From Gemmatimonadaceae bacterium (GTDB lineage: Bacteria; Gemmatimonadota; Gemmatimonadetes; Gemmatimonadales; Gemmatimonadaceae), in assembly GCA_035606695.1 (NCBI GenBank), contig DATNEW010000033.1:120050-184049 (forward strand): 64,000 nt of DNA. Direction: 5' to 3'. Every line of letters begins with the position of its first letter. Within the stretch, counting starts at the first letter, position 1. Shown here piece by piece: positions 41,061-51,134 of the stretch. Under the pieces are notes generated by a model, which was not told the origin of the DNA, did not search any database, and was given only the letters and a program-made list of their open reading frames with translations. The translations under genes and the position numbers were made by a program.

Positions 41061-41402
41061 ATGAGCAACGTAATGCCCGTTCTCAAGGGCAACCTGGACA
41101 TGCTCGTGCTCAAGTCCCTGTCCTGGGGCGACATGCACGGCTTCGAGATCCTCGAGTGGCTCGAGCAGCGCTCCGGCGGGCGGCTCGAGATCGACGACAG
41201 CGCCATCTATCAGGCGCTGCATCGCCTCGAGGAACGCGATCTCGTGCATGCCGAGTGGGGCGTGAGCGACAAGAACCGCCGCGTGCGCTTTTATCGTCTC
41301 ACGCCGGACGGCCGCGCCCAACTCCGCGCCGACGCCTCGCGCTGGACCGAGTACGCCGAAATGCTCATCGACATCATGCGCGGCCAGCGCAACCCGGCCT
41401 GA
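41061..41402 (+). CDS. PadR-family transcriptional regulator
   Basis: 113 residues. VLKGNLDMLVLKSLSWGDMH, GFEILEWLEQRSGGRLEIDD, SAIYQALHRLEERDLVHAEW (recognition helix and turn) and RRVRFYRLTPDGRAQLRADA are the standard PadR motifs. ATG 41061 is preferred to the TTG three bases upstream. The ADOP gene follows after 14 bp, so the regulator most likely controls its own permease operon. Confidence 0.92.
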   Translation: MSNVMPVLKGNLDMLVLKSLSWGDMHGFEILEWLEQRSGGRLEIDDSAIYQALHRLEERDLVHAEWGVSDKNRRVRFYRLTPDGRAQLRADASRWTEYAEMLIDIMRGQRNPA

Positions 41403-41416
41403 CTGGAGCATTCCTC

Positions 41417-44110
41417 GTGCACCGCCGATTTCGCCGCTTGTTCCGCCACGTTCCCGACCGCGCCGATCGCCTCGAGCGCGAGTGGGACGATGAGATCCAA
41501 TCGCACATCGCCGGTCGGGTGGAGCAGCTGGTGGCGCGCGGCCTGTCGCCCGATGAGGCGCGGCGCGAAGCACTGCGCCGCTTCGGCGACGTCGACGCCG
41601 CGCGGGCGGTCTCCGCCGCGACGGCCACTCGTCGTGCGGCGAGAATTCGCACCCGCGCGCGCCTTGGCGATCTGCGCACCATGGTCGGCGGTCTGCCTCA
41701 GGATCTCAAGCTCGGCCTCCGCGCGTTGCGCGCGCATCCGGCGTTTGCCGTGGCGACGATCGCGACACTCGGGCTCGCGATCAGCGCCGCGGTGACCGCG
41801 TTCAGCTTCGCCGACGCAATCTTTTTGCGCCCGCTCCCGGCGCCGTCGGCCGATCGAATCGTGCGGGTGTATTTGCCGCGCTCGGATCACCGCGTCACGC
41901 AGGTCGGCGAAGCGGGAGCGGGGCTGCTGCGCGCTCGTCGCGACGTGTTCGAGCGCGTCGCCGCGGAGCGGTGCTGCTGGGTGAAATTCGTTCGGGAGCG
42001 CGGCTCGCTCGATCAGCGATACGCGGCGTTCGCCTCGTCGGAGTTCTTCCCAATGCTCGGCGTGTCGCCGGCGCTGGGCCGATTCTTCCTCCCGAGCGAG
42101 ACCTCCCACGACGGCGGCGATCCGGTCGCCATTCTCAGCTATTCGCTCTGGCAGCGCAGGTTCGGCGCCGACCCGCATGTCCTTGGTGAGCATATTCTCA
42201 TCGCGACGGTCGATTTCACGATCGTCGGCGTCGCTCCGCCCGGCTTCGTCGGTGTGAGCGCCGGTCAGGCGCCGTCCGAGATCTGGCTGCCGTCGACGAT
42301 GAAGGCGGCGGTTGGGATCGGATGCACGCCGGCACTTCCGTGCAACGACATGGACGTTCTCGCGCGCCTCGCACCCGGTGTGGGCGTCGCGAAAGCCACC
42401 GCCGGTCTCGCGAACCTTGGGGCGGCTCTGTCGCGCGTCGCGGTCGGCGACGACAGTGTGCGCCGTCCCGTGGTCCTGCGCGCGTCCGGGGCGCTCGTCG
42501 CGACACAGCGTCAGTATTCTTCACTCGCTCGTTTGCTCGGCGCCATCGCCGGCGTGCTGCTGCTCATCGCCTGCGCGAACTTGAGCGGGTTGCTCATCGT
42601 TCGGGGCGTGTCGCGCGCGCGCGAGGTCGCGTTGCGCCGTTCGCTCGGCGCGAGTCGCATTCGTATCGTGCAGCAACTCCTCGCCGAAAGCGCGCTGCTC
42701 GGTGTCGCTGGCGGCGCGCTCGGGTTGCTGCTCTCGACCTGGAGCGCCAAGCGCCTGATGGCGTTCTTCGTCACCGACAGCGAGGGATTCGAGACGTACT
42801 TCCGCATCGGGCTCGACGCGCGAATCGTCTGGTTCGCGCTCGGCATTTCGCTCGGAGCGACACTGCTCTTTGGACTCCTGCCCGCGCTGCTCGGCACTCG
42901 GGCGCAACCGTCGGAGGTCCTCAAGTCCGGCACGCCGGGAAGCGGGCGGGCGCGTGCGCGCTACGAGCTCGTGACGATTCAGGTTGCGCTCACATCCACA
43001 CTTCTTTGCGGGGCGGTGCTGTTGTCGACGAGTTTCGACCGTCTCATTCACGCGCAACGCTTCGACGCCGATCACGTCGCGCTCTTTCGGGTGCGACCCG
43101 CCGCCGCGCGGTACGACGCTCCGCGCGCCGAGGCATACGTGCACGCCGTGGCGCAGCGGGTGGCCGCGCTTCCCGGCGTGGAGAACGTGGCATACGCCCG
43201 CGGCGTGGGGTTCACGTGGAGCGGGTCGCCCGTCGAGGTCGGCGTAGGTATGGCAGCAGGGGATAGCGCCCGGCGCGTCGAAGGGCATTTCGTATCATCA
43301 GGATTCTTTAATACACTGCGCATTCCGGTGATTGAAGGGCGCGAGTTCGACCACCGCGATGCCGCGAACACACCGCTCGTCGCGATGCTGAGCGCATCCC
43401 TTGCGAAGCAGCTGTCGCCCGGGTCCGACGTGCTCGGCCGAACCCTGTACGCGCGTGGCAAGGCGTTCCGTGTCGTCGGCGTAGTGCCCGATTATCGAAT
43501 TCTCATGCATGGCGAGCCGATTCCCCTCGCGGCCTTCTTCGCGTTCGAGCAGAACGGGCTCGGCGAAGAACTGGATGTGCGCTTCGCCGTGCGTGTCCAT
43601 GGCGATCCAGCCGCCGCGCTACGTACCCTGCGACTTGCCGCGACATCGGTGGACGCCGGTGTCCCGGTGGCCGAGGAGATGACGCTGGCGCACCAGATCG
43701 ATGCGAGTTATCCGCAGATTCGCCTCGGCCGGGCGGTACTCATCGCGGCCGGAGGGCTCGCGCTCCTCTTGAGCGCGATCGGACTCTACGGAATGATCGC
43801 CTTCCTCGTGACGCGGCGGACGCGAGACATCGGCGTCCGCATCGCGCTCGGCGCGCCGCCCGCGCGAGTCGCGCGCGAGTTCGCCGCGGGCGGAATGCGG
43901 GCCGTGGTGATCGGGCTCGCGGCCGGCATCGGCGGCGCCTGGATGCTCGGGCATCTGCTCGAGGCGTGGCTGGTTGGCGTCGAGGCCCACGACCTGACGG
44001 CGTTCGGCATCGCCGCGTTCGCGGTCGTCGCGGCTGGTGCGATCGCATGCGTCGTCCCGGCGCGGCGCGCGGCGGGAATCGATCCGGCGGTGGCGCTCCG
44101 CGCCGAGTGA
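41417..44110 (+). CDS. ADOP-type MacB/FtsX permease
   Basis: 897 residues from GTG 41417, set by GGAG nine bases upstream and the 14-bp gap after the PadR stop. Prefix: RADRLEREWDDEIQSHIAGR and GDVDAARAVSAATATRRAAR. Core: MacB periplasmic domain with VTAFSFADAIFLRPLPAPSA, first FtsX domain near residues 370-480 (AREVALRRSLGASRIRIVQQ), second near 780-890 (RTRDIGVRIALGAPPARVAR), ending RAAGIDPAVALRAE. Intact, unlike the sister gene at 48039. Substrate unknown. Confidence 0.93.
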   Translation: MHRRFRRLFRHVPDRADRLEREWDDEIQSHIAGRVEQLVARGLSPDEARREALRRFGDVDAARAVSAATATRRAARIRTRARLGDLRTMVGGLPQDLKLGLRALRAHPAFAVATIATLGLAISAAVTAFSFADAIFLRPLPAPSADRIVRVYLPRSDHRVTQVGEAGAGLLRARRDVFERVAAERCCWVKFVRERGSLDQRYAAFASSEFFPMLGVSPALGRFFLPSETSHDGGDPVAILSYSLWQRRFGADPHVLGEHILIATVDFTIVGVAPPGFVGVSAGQAPSEIWLPSTMKAAVGIGCTPALPCNDMDVLARLAPGVGVAKATAGLANLGAALSRVAVGDDSVRRPVVLRASGALVATQRQYSSLARLLGAIAGVLLLIACANLSGLLIVRGVSRAREVALRRSLGASRIRIVQQLLAESALLGVAGGALGLLLSTWSAKRLMAFFVTDSEGFETYFRIGLDARIVWFALGISLGATLLFGLLPALLGTRAQPSEVLKSGTPGSGRARARYELVTIQVALTSTLLCGAVLLSTSFDRLIHAQRFDADHVALFRVRPAAARYDAPRAEAYVHAVAQRVAALPGVENVAYARGVGFTWSGSPVEVGVGMAAGDSARRVEGHFVSSGFFNTLRIPVIEGREFDHRDAANTPLVAMLSASLAKQLSPGSDVLGRTLYARGKAFRVVGVVPDYRILMHGEPIPLAAFFAFEQNGLGEELDVRFAVRVHGDPAAALRTLRLAATSVDAGVPVAEEMTLAHQIDASYPQIRLGRAVLIAAGGLALLLSAIGLYGMIAFLVTRRTRDIGVRIALGAPPARVAREFAAGGMRAVVIGLAAGIGGAWMLGHLLEAWLVGVEAHDLTAFGIAAFAVVAAGAIACVVPARRAAGIDPAVALRAE

Positions 44111-44120
44111 TCGCGAACCG

Positions 44121-44782
44121 CTAGCGCTCGGACAACTCCGACACGCCGAGATACCGCTGCACGTTCTCAACCGCGCGCCGCAACCCTTCGGCGATCACTT
44201 CCGGGGTCACGCCGGCGTTGTGCGGTGTGAGCACGACGTTCGGAAGCAATCGCAGCGCGTTCTCCGCCGGTAGGGGCTCTTCATCGAACACGTCCAGCGC
44301 CGCGCCGGCGATTCGTTCATGTTCGAGCGCATCGAGCAGCGCGTCGCGATCGATCAACGCGCCTCGTGCCGTATTCACGAGATACGCAGTCGGTTTGAGT
44401 AGCGCGAATTGCGCGCGTCCGAGGATGGCTCTCGTCGCATCGGTCAAGCGAAGATGCAGGCTGACGACGTCCGACTGCGTGAGCAGCTCCTGAAGCGGCA
44501 CATGCCGAGCGCCGAGCGCCGTCGCGCGACCCCGGTCGGTGCCGGCGGTGGTTACGAGAAGTGTCATGCCGAACGCGCGCGCGAGCTCGGCCACGGCGTG
44601 CGCGTTGACGCCGAGTGTATTCGCGACGGTGATCCCGCGGCGCGCACACGCCGCGAGGTCGACGTGGTCGGTGCCCGTACCCCATACGGAGATCATGCGA
44701 AGACTCGAACAGGCGCCTCGGCGCTGGTCGCGCTGAGGACTGGTGGAAAATCGTCGGGAACGACGATGGGGCGCGCCGTCAC
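44121..44782 (-). pseudogene. Remnant of a D-2-hydroxyacid dehydrogenase with internal deletions
   Basis: Start GTG 44782 gives an N-terminal piece (ARPIVVPDDFPPVLSATS to APVRVFA) ending in a stop. In the next frame SLRMISVWGTGTDHVDLAAC resumes. Normally about 40 residues lie between these parts. Later AHAVAELA is joined directly to RAFGMTLLVTT, so roughly 50 residues including the GxGxxG NAD-binding turn are missing. The C-terminal catalytic part is preserved, with NTARGALIDRDALLDALEH (Arg), DVFDEEPLP (Glu) and VLTPHNAGVTPEV (His). Without the Rossmann turn the product cannot bind NAD normally. It overlaps the upstream MFS remnant by 4 bp (GTGA), as in an old operon. Confidence 0.8.
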
Positions 44783-45051
44783 GTCAGCTCGCGGCCGCGA
44801 GTCTCCGGAATGCCGGTCCACGCGATTGCGCCGAGCACGGTGACCGAGCCGAGCGCGCCGGCTTGAGTCTTCGTTAAAGACAGATCGCGAATGACATCCG
44901 GCTGCGTCAGCGAGAAGAGCATGACGTCGAAGGCGTCGAGACCCCACGCCATGGCCGCCGCGACGAACGCTCGCTTGGCGTCGAGCGTTCCTTCGCGCCA
45001 CCAGCCGAAGAGGCCGGACGCCGCATCGTCCATCGCCGCCGTTGTTGTCAT
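44779..45051 (-). pseudogene. Remnant of an MFS transporter (N-terminus joined to C-terminus)
   Basis: 90 residues. SGLFGWWREGTLDAKRAFVA then GLDAFDVMLFSLTQPDVIRD and LTKTQAGALGSVTVLGAIA are the cytosolic N-terminus, TM1 and start of TM2 of an AAHS-like major facilitator. This is followed at once by WTGIPETRGRELT, which is the normal C-terminus (PETRGREL). About 350 residues in between are missing without a frame change. It ends with the GTGA overlap onto the dehydrogenase remnant. It is divergent from the metalloprotease gene at 45181. It cannot function as a transporter. Confidence 0.8.
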
Positions 45052-45180
45052 GGTGAGCGCCAGAACGTAGTACGCCGCTGCCGGTCCGGCTACGGCGCGA
45101 CATTGCCTCAGCCCGGGCCGTCCGCCACATTGCGAATCCGCACACAACCCATCGCCTTCTACAACCGGCCAAGACCGCAC

Positions 45181-47628
45181 ATGCGAGTTGTTCGCCGCGC
45201 CCTCGTTGGCGCCCTCGTCATCTCCGCCGCCGCCGCCGTCGGCGCGCAGCAGCCCACCGCTCCCCGTTCGATCGCCTCGCAGACCTCGGGGCTCGAACGT
45301 CACGACGGCTTCATCCCGTTCTACTACGATGAGCGTACCGGCAAGCTCCTGTTCGAGGTTGACCGGCTCAATCAGGATTTTCTCTACCTCCCCACGCTCG
45401 CCACCGGGCTCGGCTCGGATGCGCTCGGCCTCGATCGCGGCACGACGGGCCCGGAGGCCGTCGTTCGCTTCGAGCGGTTCGGACCGCGCGTGCTGCTCGA
45501 GAGCCGCAACCTGCGCTTTCGAGGAACGGGCGACTCGCTCCAGGCATACTCCGTCGAGCAGTCGTTCGCCACGTCGACACTCGCGGCGATGCCGATCGTC
45601 GGCGAGGACGGCAACAGGTTGCTGGTCGATGCCACCGACTTTGCGCTTCAGGACGCGATGAACGTCACCGCGACGATTCTGCGGCAGCGACAGGGCACCT
45701 ATCGCCTCGATCGCAATCGCAGCGCGATCTACCTGCCGCACACGAAAGCGTTTCCCAAGAACACTGAAGTCGAGGCGTTGCTGACCTTCGCGAGCGATGC
45801 GCCCGGCCGCGAGGTCGCGCGCCATACGCCGGACGCCGAAGCGCTCACGCTGCGCGAACACTTTTCATTCGTCGAGCTCCCCGACGCGAACTACAAGCCG
45901 CGTGCGTTCGATCCGCGCGTGGGCATCTTTGCGCTCACCTTCATCGATTTCTCCCGCCCCTTCACGGAGAAGCCGGAGGTGCGGTGGATTCAGCGCTGGC
46001 GTCTCGAGAAGAAGGATCCGTCGGCCGCGATGTCCGAGCCGGTCAAGCCGATCGTCTATTATCTCGACCCGGGCATCCCCGAGCCGTATCGTACCGCGTT
46101 CCGCCAGGGCGCCGCATGGTGGACGAAGACATTCGAGGCCGCCGGATTCAAGAACGCCTTTCTCGTCGAGGATCTCCCGCCGGGCGTCGATCCGATGGAT
46201 GCGCGCTATTCGATTATCCAGTGGGTGCATCGAAGCGACCCGGGCTTCTCCGTCGGCCAGTCATTCACCGACCCGCGCACCGGCGAGATCATCAAGGCGA
46301 TGCTCAAGATGGACACGTATCGCTCGATCACCGATTACAACATCTTCGCCGGGTTGGCGCCCGCGACGGAGTTCGCGTCCACGGACTGGATGGCATCGCT
46401 CGACCCAACGGTCAACGGGACCGAGTTCGCCATGTCGCGCCGCCGCCAGCACGTCGCGCACGAGATCGGCCATACGCTCGGTCTCGCGCACAACTACATC
46501 GCGCACGCGTATGGTCGCGCCAGCGTGATGGATTATCCGGGGCCGCTCGTGACGCTGCGACCAAACGGCACGCTCGACGTTTCGCACGCGTGGGTGACGG
46601 GCACGGGAGCCTACGACACGCTCGCGATCCGCTTCGCCTATACACAGTACCCGAACGCGCAAGCCGAGCGGGCAGGGCAGGAGGCGCTCGCGCGTCAGGC
46701 AATCGCCGGTGGCGCGCGCTTTCTCACCGATCGCGATGCCTCGGCGGGCGTGATCCCCGAGGTGACGCGCTGGTTGAACGGGACCGACGCGGTGAAGGAG
46801 CTCGCTCGCGAGAGCGCGGTGCGTGACGTGCTCATTTCAAAGTTCAATGAATCCGTCATAGCGCCCGGCGAGCCGATGTGGATGCTCAACGAGCGTTTCG
46901 TGCCCGTGTACCTGCACCATCGGTACGCGATCGAAGCGGCGACGAAGGCCATTGGCGGCATGGAGTACACCTTCGCGCTGCGCGGCGATGGACAGACGCC
47001 GGCGAGCGTGCTCGCGCCGGCGAAGCAGCGCGAGGCGCTGCGCGAGCTGATCGCGACGATCCAGCCGAAGGCCCTCGCGGTGCCGGAGCGTATCGTGAAG
47101 ATGATTCCGCCGTCGCCGAACGGCTTCAGCGGCGGGTGGGGATTCGCGACGACGCCGGCGGGCATCGTGTACGATCCGCTCGCGGTCGCGCGCTCGTTGG
47201 CGAGCAACGTGGCCGACGGAATTCTGCAGCCCGACCGCATCGAGCGCGTGATCGCGTTTCATGCGCGCGACGCGGCGTCGCCCTCGGCCGACGAGGTGAT
47301 CGGGCAGTTGATCGCGGGCGTGTATACGAACGCCGCGGCGGCGACAGCATACGAGCGCGGCGTTCGCCGGCAGGCGAGGCGCGCAGTCGTCGACGCGCTG
47401 TTCGCGCTGACGACCGACCAACAGTCGACGGCCGACGTACGCTCCGCGGCGGATGATCAGTTGAATCGCCTTGCGATGCGACTCTCTTCCGCGCCGAGCG
47501 ACGACGCAGACGATCGTTCAGCGAATGCGGAAGTCGTGCGCGACGTGCGGAACTGGTTGGATCGCCGGATTGCGCCGCCGAAGCCGACCGGGGTGATTGC
47601 GCTGCCGCCGGGCACGCCGATCGGATGA
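45181..47628 (+). CDS. Secreted zinc-dependent metalloprotease (DUF5117/DUF5118 type)
   Basis: 815 residues from ATG 45181; signal peptide RRALVGALVISAAAAVGAQ. The DUF5117/5118-like first half includes HDGFIPFYYDERTGKLLFEV and ARHTPDAEALTLREHFSFVE. The catalytic part has the extended metzincin-like motif HEIGHTLGLAH at residues 427-437 (His427, Glu428, His431, His437), followed by SVMDYPGPLV (Met-turn). The C-terminal 300 residues are helical. Such proteases are exported and common in Gemmatimonadota and Bacteroidota, with unknown substrates. The frame is open above this ATG, but that part lacks a ribosome binding site. Confidence 0.92.
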   Translation: MRVVRRALVGALVISAAAAVGAQQPTAPRSIASQTSGLERHDGFIPFYYDERTGKLLFEVDRLNQDFLYLPTLATGLGSDALGLDRGTTGPEAVVRFERFGPRVLLESRNLRFRGTGDSLQAYSVEQSFATSTLAAMPIVGEDGNRLLVDATDFALQDAMNVTATILRQRQGTYRLDRNRSAIYLPHTKAFPKNTEVEALLTFASDAPGREVARHTPDAEALTLREHFSFVELPDANYKPRAFDPRVGIFALTFIDFSRPFTEKPEVRWIQRWRLEKKDPSAAMSEPVKPIVYYLDPGIPEPYRTAFRQGAAWWTKTFEAAGFKNAFLVEDLPPGVDPMDARYSIIQWVHRSDPGFSVGQSFTDPRTGEIIKAMLKMDTYRSITDYNIFAGLAPATEFASTDWMASLDPTVNGTEFAMSRRRQHVAHEIGHTLGLAHNYIAHAYGRASVMDYPGPLVTLRPNGTLDVSHAWVTGTGAYDTLAIRFAYTQYPNAQAERAGQEALARQAIAGGARFLTDRDASAGVIPEVTRWLNGTDAVKELARESAVRDVLISKFNESVIAPGEPMWMLNERFVPVYLHHRYAIEAATKAIGGMEYTFALRGDGQTPASVLAPAKQREALRELIATIQPKALAVPERIVKMIPPSPNGFSGGWGFATTPAGIVYDPLAVARSLASNVADGILQPDRIERVIAFHARDAASPSADEVIGQLIAGVYTNAAAATAYERGVRRQARRAVVDALFALTTDQQSTADVRSAADDQLNRLAMRLSSAPSDDADDRSANAEVVRDVRNWLDRRIAPPKPTGVIALPPGTPIG

Positions 47629-47700
47629 TGCCGTAACGTCCCTTGACCTTCGTGCGCGACCGCGCCATCTTCTCCCCTAACCTGGTGGAGGGAGTACGGC

Positions 47701-48033
47701 GTGGCCCGCGACACGAGCGACCTGCTGCACGGCACCCTGGACCTCCTTGTGCTCAGGGCAATCTCCTGGGGGCCGATGCATGGCTACGCCGTCAGCAAGT
47801 GGATCGAAGCGCGAACCGGTGAGGAGCTCCAGGTCGTCGACTCCGCGCTCTACAAGGCGCTGCACCGCCTTGAAGACAGCGGCGCCATCGCGGCCAAGTG
47901 GGGCGTCTCCGAGAACAATCGCCGGGCGAAGTACTACTCGCTGACCGCGCGCGGCCGCCAGATGATGCGCGCCGAGATCGCGACGTGGAAACGGTACGTC
48001 GCGGCGGTGACCGGTGTGATCGAGACCGGCTGA
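47701..48033 (+). CDS. PadR-family transcriptional regulator
   Basis: 110 residues from GTG 47701 with GGAGGGAG upstream. LLHGTLDLLVLRAISWGPMH, GYAVSKWIEARTGEELQVVD, SALYKALHRLEDSGAIAAKW and RRAKYYSLTARGRQMMRAEI are PadR motifs. It ends 5 bp before the frameshifted ADOP gene. TTGACC at 47643-47648 could be its -35 box, but no good -10 sequence follows, so no promoter is claimed. Confidence 0.92.
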   Translation: MARDTSDLLHGTLDLLVLRAISWGPMHGYAVSKWIEARTGEELQVVDSALYKALHRLEDSGAIAAKWGVSENNRRAKYYSLTARGRQMMRAEIATWKRYVAAVTGVIETG

Positions 48034-48038
48034 ACGGC

Positions 48039-50707
48039 ATGTTCAAGTTTACTCATCGGTTGCCGAACGGCGTGCGCGGGATCTTCCGGCTTCCCTCGAG
48101 CCGCATCAGGCTGCTGGAAGACATGAACGATGAGATGCGCTTTCATGTCGAGATGCGCGTGGCCGAGCTGCGCGCCGCGGGCCTCGACGAACGCGACGCT
48201 GAGGCCGAGGCGCTTCGGCGATTTGGCGATCCCGCGGAGTTTCGCGAGTATGCCGCGCGGCGGTCCGCACGGCTCAATCGGCGTCAGCGCATCGTGGCGT
48301 GGATGCACCAAGGTGTACAAGACGCACGCTACGCCGTCCGTCAGTTCCGGCGAAATCCCGCGTTCGCGGCGCTCGCCGTCCTCACGGTCGCGTTGGGCAT
48401 TGGGGCGAACACGGCGATGTTCAGCATCGTCCATCACGTGCTGCTCGATCCGCTGCCGTTCGACGACGGAAACCGGATCGTGGTGTTCGGCACGGGGCCC
48501 GAGCGCGAAATCGATAGAAGGTTTCAGTTCCAGTTCAATGTGCCGGCATCGGCGATTCGCCGGCTCGAGGCGCAGTCGCGCGCCGTGACGGAAGTGTCCG
48601 AAGTGGCGGACGGTGATGCGGTGCTGGATGCCGATGCACATGCGGATACCGTGAATGGGGCGGCGATCAGTGTATCGTTCCTTCCGATGCTTCGCGTCCA
48701 CGTCGCAATCGGGCGCGCGTTCAACGACGGCGATACCCGTCTCGACAGCCCGCCTGTCGCATTGATCGCCTACGGAGTGTGGCAACAGCGCTTCGGCGGA
48801 GATCGCTCCGCGCTCGGCAAGATCATCACGGTGAACGGGCTGGCTCGAACGATTGTCGGCGTGACGCCGCCCGATCTGAACATTCCAATTCTCTCACGCG
48901 GTCGGCCGCCCGACGTCTGGACTCCGCTCGCGCTCGACGCGACCGGTGGCGTTCCACTGGTGTTCGCGAGGCTCACCGCCGGTGCGACGTCGGCGTCGGC
49001 CGCGCGCGAGCTGCAGTCGTTCCTTGCCCAGGCGCCGGAGTTCGTCACCTATAAGGGGCTTCAGGTCTATGCGTCGACCGCACTCGACTCGGTCGATCCC
49101 GGCGCGCGGCGCGCGATCGAAATTCTCTTCGTGACGGTGTGCGGGCTCCTGCTCATCGCGTGCGCCAACCTCGCGAATCTCCTGTTCATGCGCGGCTGGA
49201 CGCGCCAACGCGAGCTCGCCGTCCGTCGCGCGCTCGGCGCGGGGCGCGCGCGGCTCATGCGGCAGCTGCTCACCGAGAGCCTCGCGCTGTCGCTGTTGGG
49301 GGGAGGGGCCGGTCTCCTGGTGGCCTGGGTCGGTCTCCGACTGTCTCACGGCTCGGAGTACACGGCGGGCGCGCACATCGACCGCGCGGTCATGGCTGGG
49401 CGCTGATCCTTTCCATCGTCACCGGCTTGGTCTTCGGCGTCGGACCTGCGCTGTGCTCGGCGGCCGGCTCGGTTGGAGATTCATTGCGCAACGGTGCACG
49501 GAGTATCGCCGGACATGCCGCGGCGCGCCGAATGCGTGGCGCGCTGGTCGTGAGCGAGATCGCGCTCTCGCTCAGTTTCCTCATCGCAGCGGCGTTGCTC
49601 ATCCGATCGTTCATCGCGCTCGAGCGCACGCCGATCGGCTACGATCCGCGCGGGCTCGTCGCGGCGCAGGTGCGGCTCGCGCATGAACCGCCCGCACCGG
49701 CTCGCGTGGCGTGGGAGCGTGACATCGCCCGCGCGCTGCGAGCGGCGCCGAGCGTCGCGGAAGTAGCGATCGGACCGCAGCCCCAAACCGAAGTGCGGAT
49801 GGGACCGTTCGCCATCGACGGTTCCGCGGGCCCCGAGACTGTGGACTTGAGTATTTGTGAAATGCCGTTCGTGGAACCGTCGTACTTCGGCGTGGCTCGC
49901 ATTGCGCTCGTCGAGGGGCGAACCTTTGGGTCACTCACCGACGCCGGAACGTCGCAAGAGCTCATCGTCAATCAATCGCTGGCCCGGCGGCTCTGGCCGA
50001 ATCGAAATCCACTTGGCGCGCGGCTGCGCGTGGGTGACGGGGCGAAAGGGAAGTGGTTGACGGTCGTCGGCGTTGCGCACGATCTCCATCTCGTGGGAAC
50101 GAGCGGCGATCTGTTCAACTTGCAGATGTACCGCCCGGTGAGCGCCGACGCGGACTTCGAAAGAACGATGCTCGTGCGCGCACGCGGAGCGCGCGGATCG
50201 CTCGCCGCGCTCGAGCCGTCACTCGCGCGAGCCGTCGAGCAGGCGGGTGTCGGAGCGACACTGGAGCGCGTGGTGTCGATCGAGTCGACGATCGACAATC
50301 GCGTGCTCGCGCGCCCGCGGCGCGCGCTCGTGGTGTTCGCGATGTTCGCGATCGTCGCGCTGGCGCTGTCGGCGGCGGGACTATACGGCGTGATCGCGTA
50401 TGCCGTCGCGCAACGAACTCGGGAGATCGGGGTACGTGTAGCGCTCGGGGCGGATCCGGCCGCGGTGGCTCGGCTCATCCTCGGCGATAGCGGGCGGCTC
50501 GTCGCCGCCGGCGGTGCGTTGGGGCTGCTCATCGCGTATGTGGCGACGCGCGCGGTGAGCGCGTTTCTCTACGCGGTCGCGCCGACCGATCCAATGGCGT
50601 TTCTTGGCGCCACGCTGTTGCTGTTCGTCGTCGCTCTCGTAGCGGCAGTTGCGCCGATGCGGCGCGCGTTGAGGATTGATCCGTGTGAGGCGCTTCGTGC
50701 GGATTGA
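48039..50707 (+). pseudogene. ADOP-type MacB/FtsX permease, interrupted by a one-base frameshift
   Basis: The first part (48039-49394) has the prefix LLEDMNDEMRFHVEMRVAEL, the MacB region TVALGIGANTAMFSIVHHVL and the first FtsX domain (QRELAVRRALGAGRARLMRQ), then hits a stop at 49404. The frame resumes at 49397 as WALILSIVTGLVFGVGPALC. It runs to the end with the second MacB region (TVVGVAHDLHLVGTSG) and FtsX domain (TREIGVRVALGADPAAVARL), closing DPCEALRAD. One missing base near 49396 (ATGGCTGGG where ATGGCCTGGG would restore it) explains it. Restored length about 890 residues. It may be a recent mutation or a read error, since both halves are otherwise intact. Confidence 0.85.
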
Positions 50708-50729
50708 TCGCCCTTTCGAGGAGGCTATC

Positions 50730-51122
50730 ATGTTTCGTTTCGCTCTCGTCTTCCTGGCGGCCCCCATCATCGCGGCCGGCGCGCAGGGGGTGAGTGGTTC
50801 AGCGGTGCGCGTCGAGGTTTCGGCGGATGGGTACCGCGTTCAACCCGCGGCGGACTCGGCGCGCGCGGCGAACGGCGGCGAACGCGCTCCCGCGGCCATC
50901 ACCGGCGCCGGCAAGTTTACGTACGCGTTGGCGTCGGGCGATGAAGTGACCATCGCCGCGACGACAGCCAACGGCCGCGTTCACGTCGAAGTGAAGGACG
51001 AAACGAGTGTCCTTGGACTCGCCGACGCGCATACCGTGACGATCCGCAATCGGAATGGTGTGATCAGCTTCGAGGTGCAGCGAATGGGCGCTCTGCACTT
51101 CAAATATGGTACGATCTTCTAG
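50730..51122 (+). CDS. Small exported protein of unknown function
   Basis: 130 residues from ATG 50730 with GAGGAGG upstream. Signal peptide (FALVFLAAPIIAAGAQ, cleavage near 19). The mature part is beta-rich: ASGDEVTIAATTANGRVHVE, then TVTIRNRNGVISFEVQRMGA. No family recognised. It lies 22 bp after the ADOP gene and may share its transcript. It is convergent with the ADOP gene at 51135. Confidence 0.7.
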   Translation: MFRFALVFLAAPIIAAGAQGVSGSAVRVEVSADGYRVQPAADSARAANGGERAPAAITGAGKFTYALASGDEVTIAATTANGRVHVEVKDETSVLGLADAHTVTIRNRNGVISFEVQRMGALHFKYGTIF

Positions 51123-51134
51123 AGCTGCATCATC

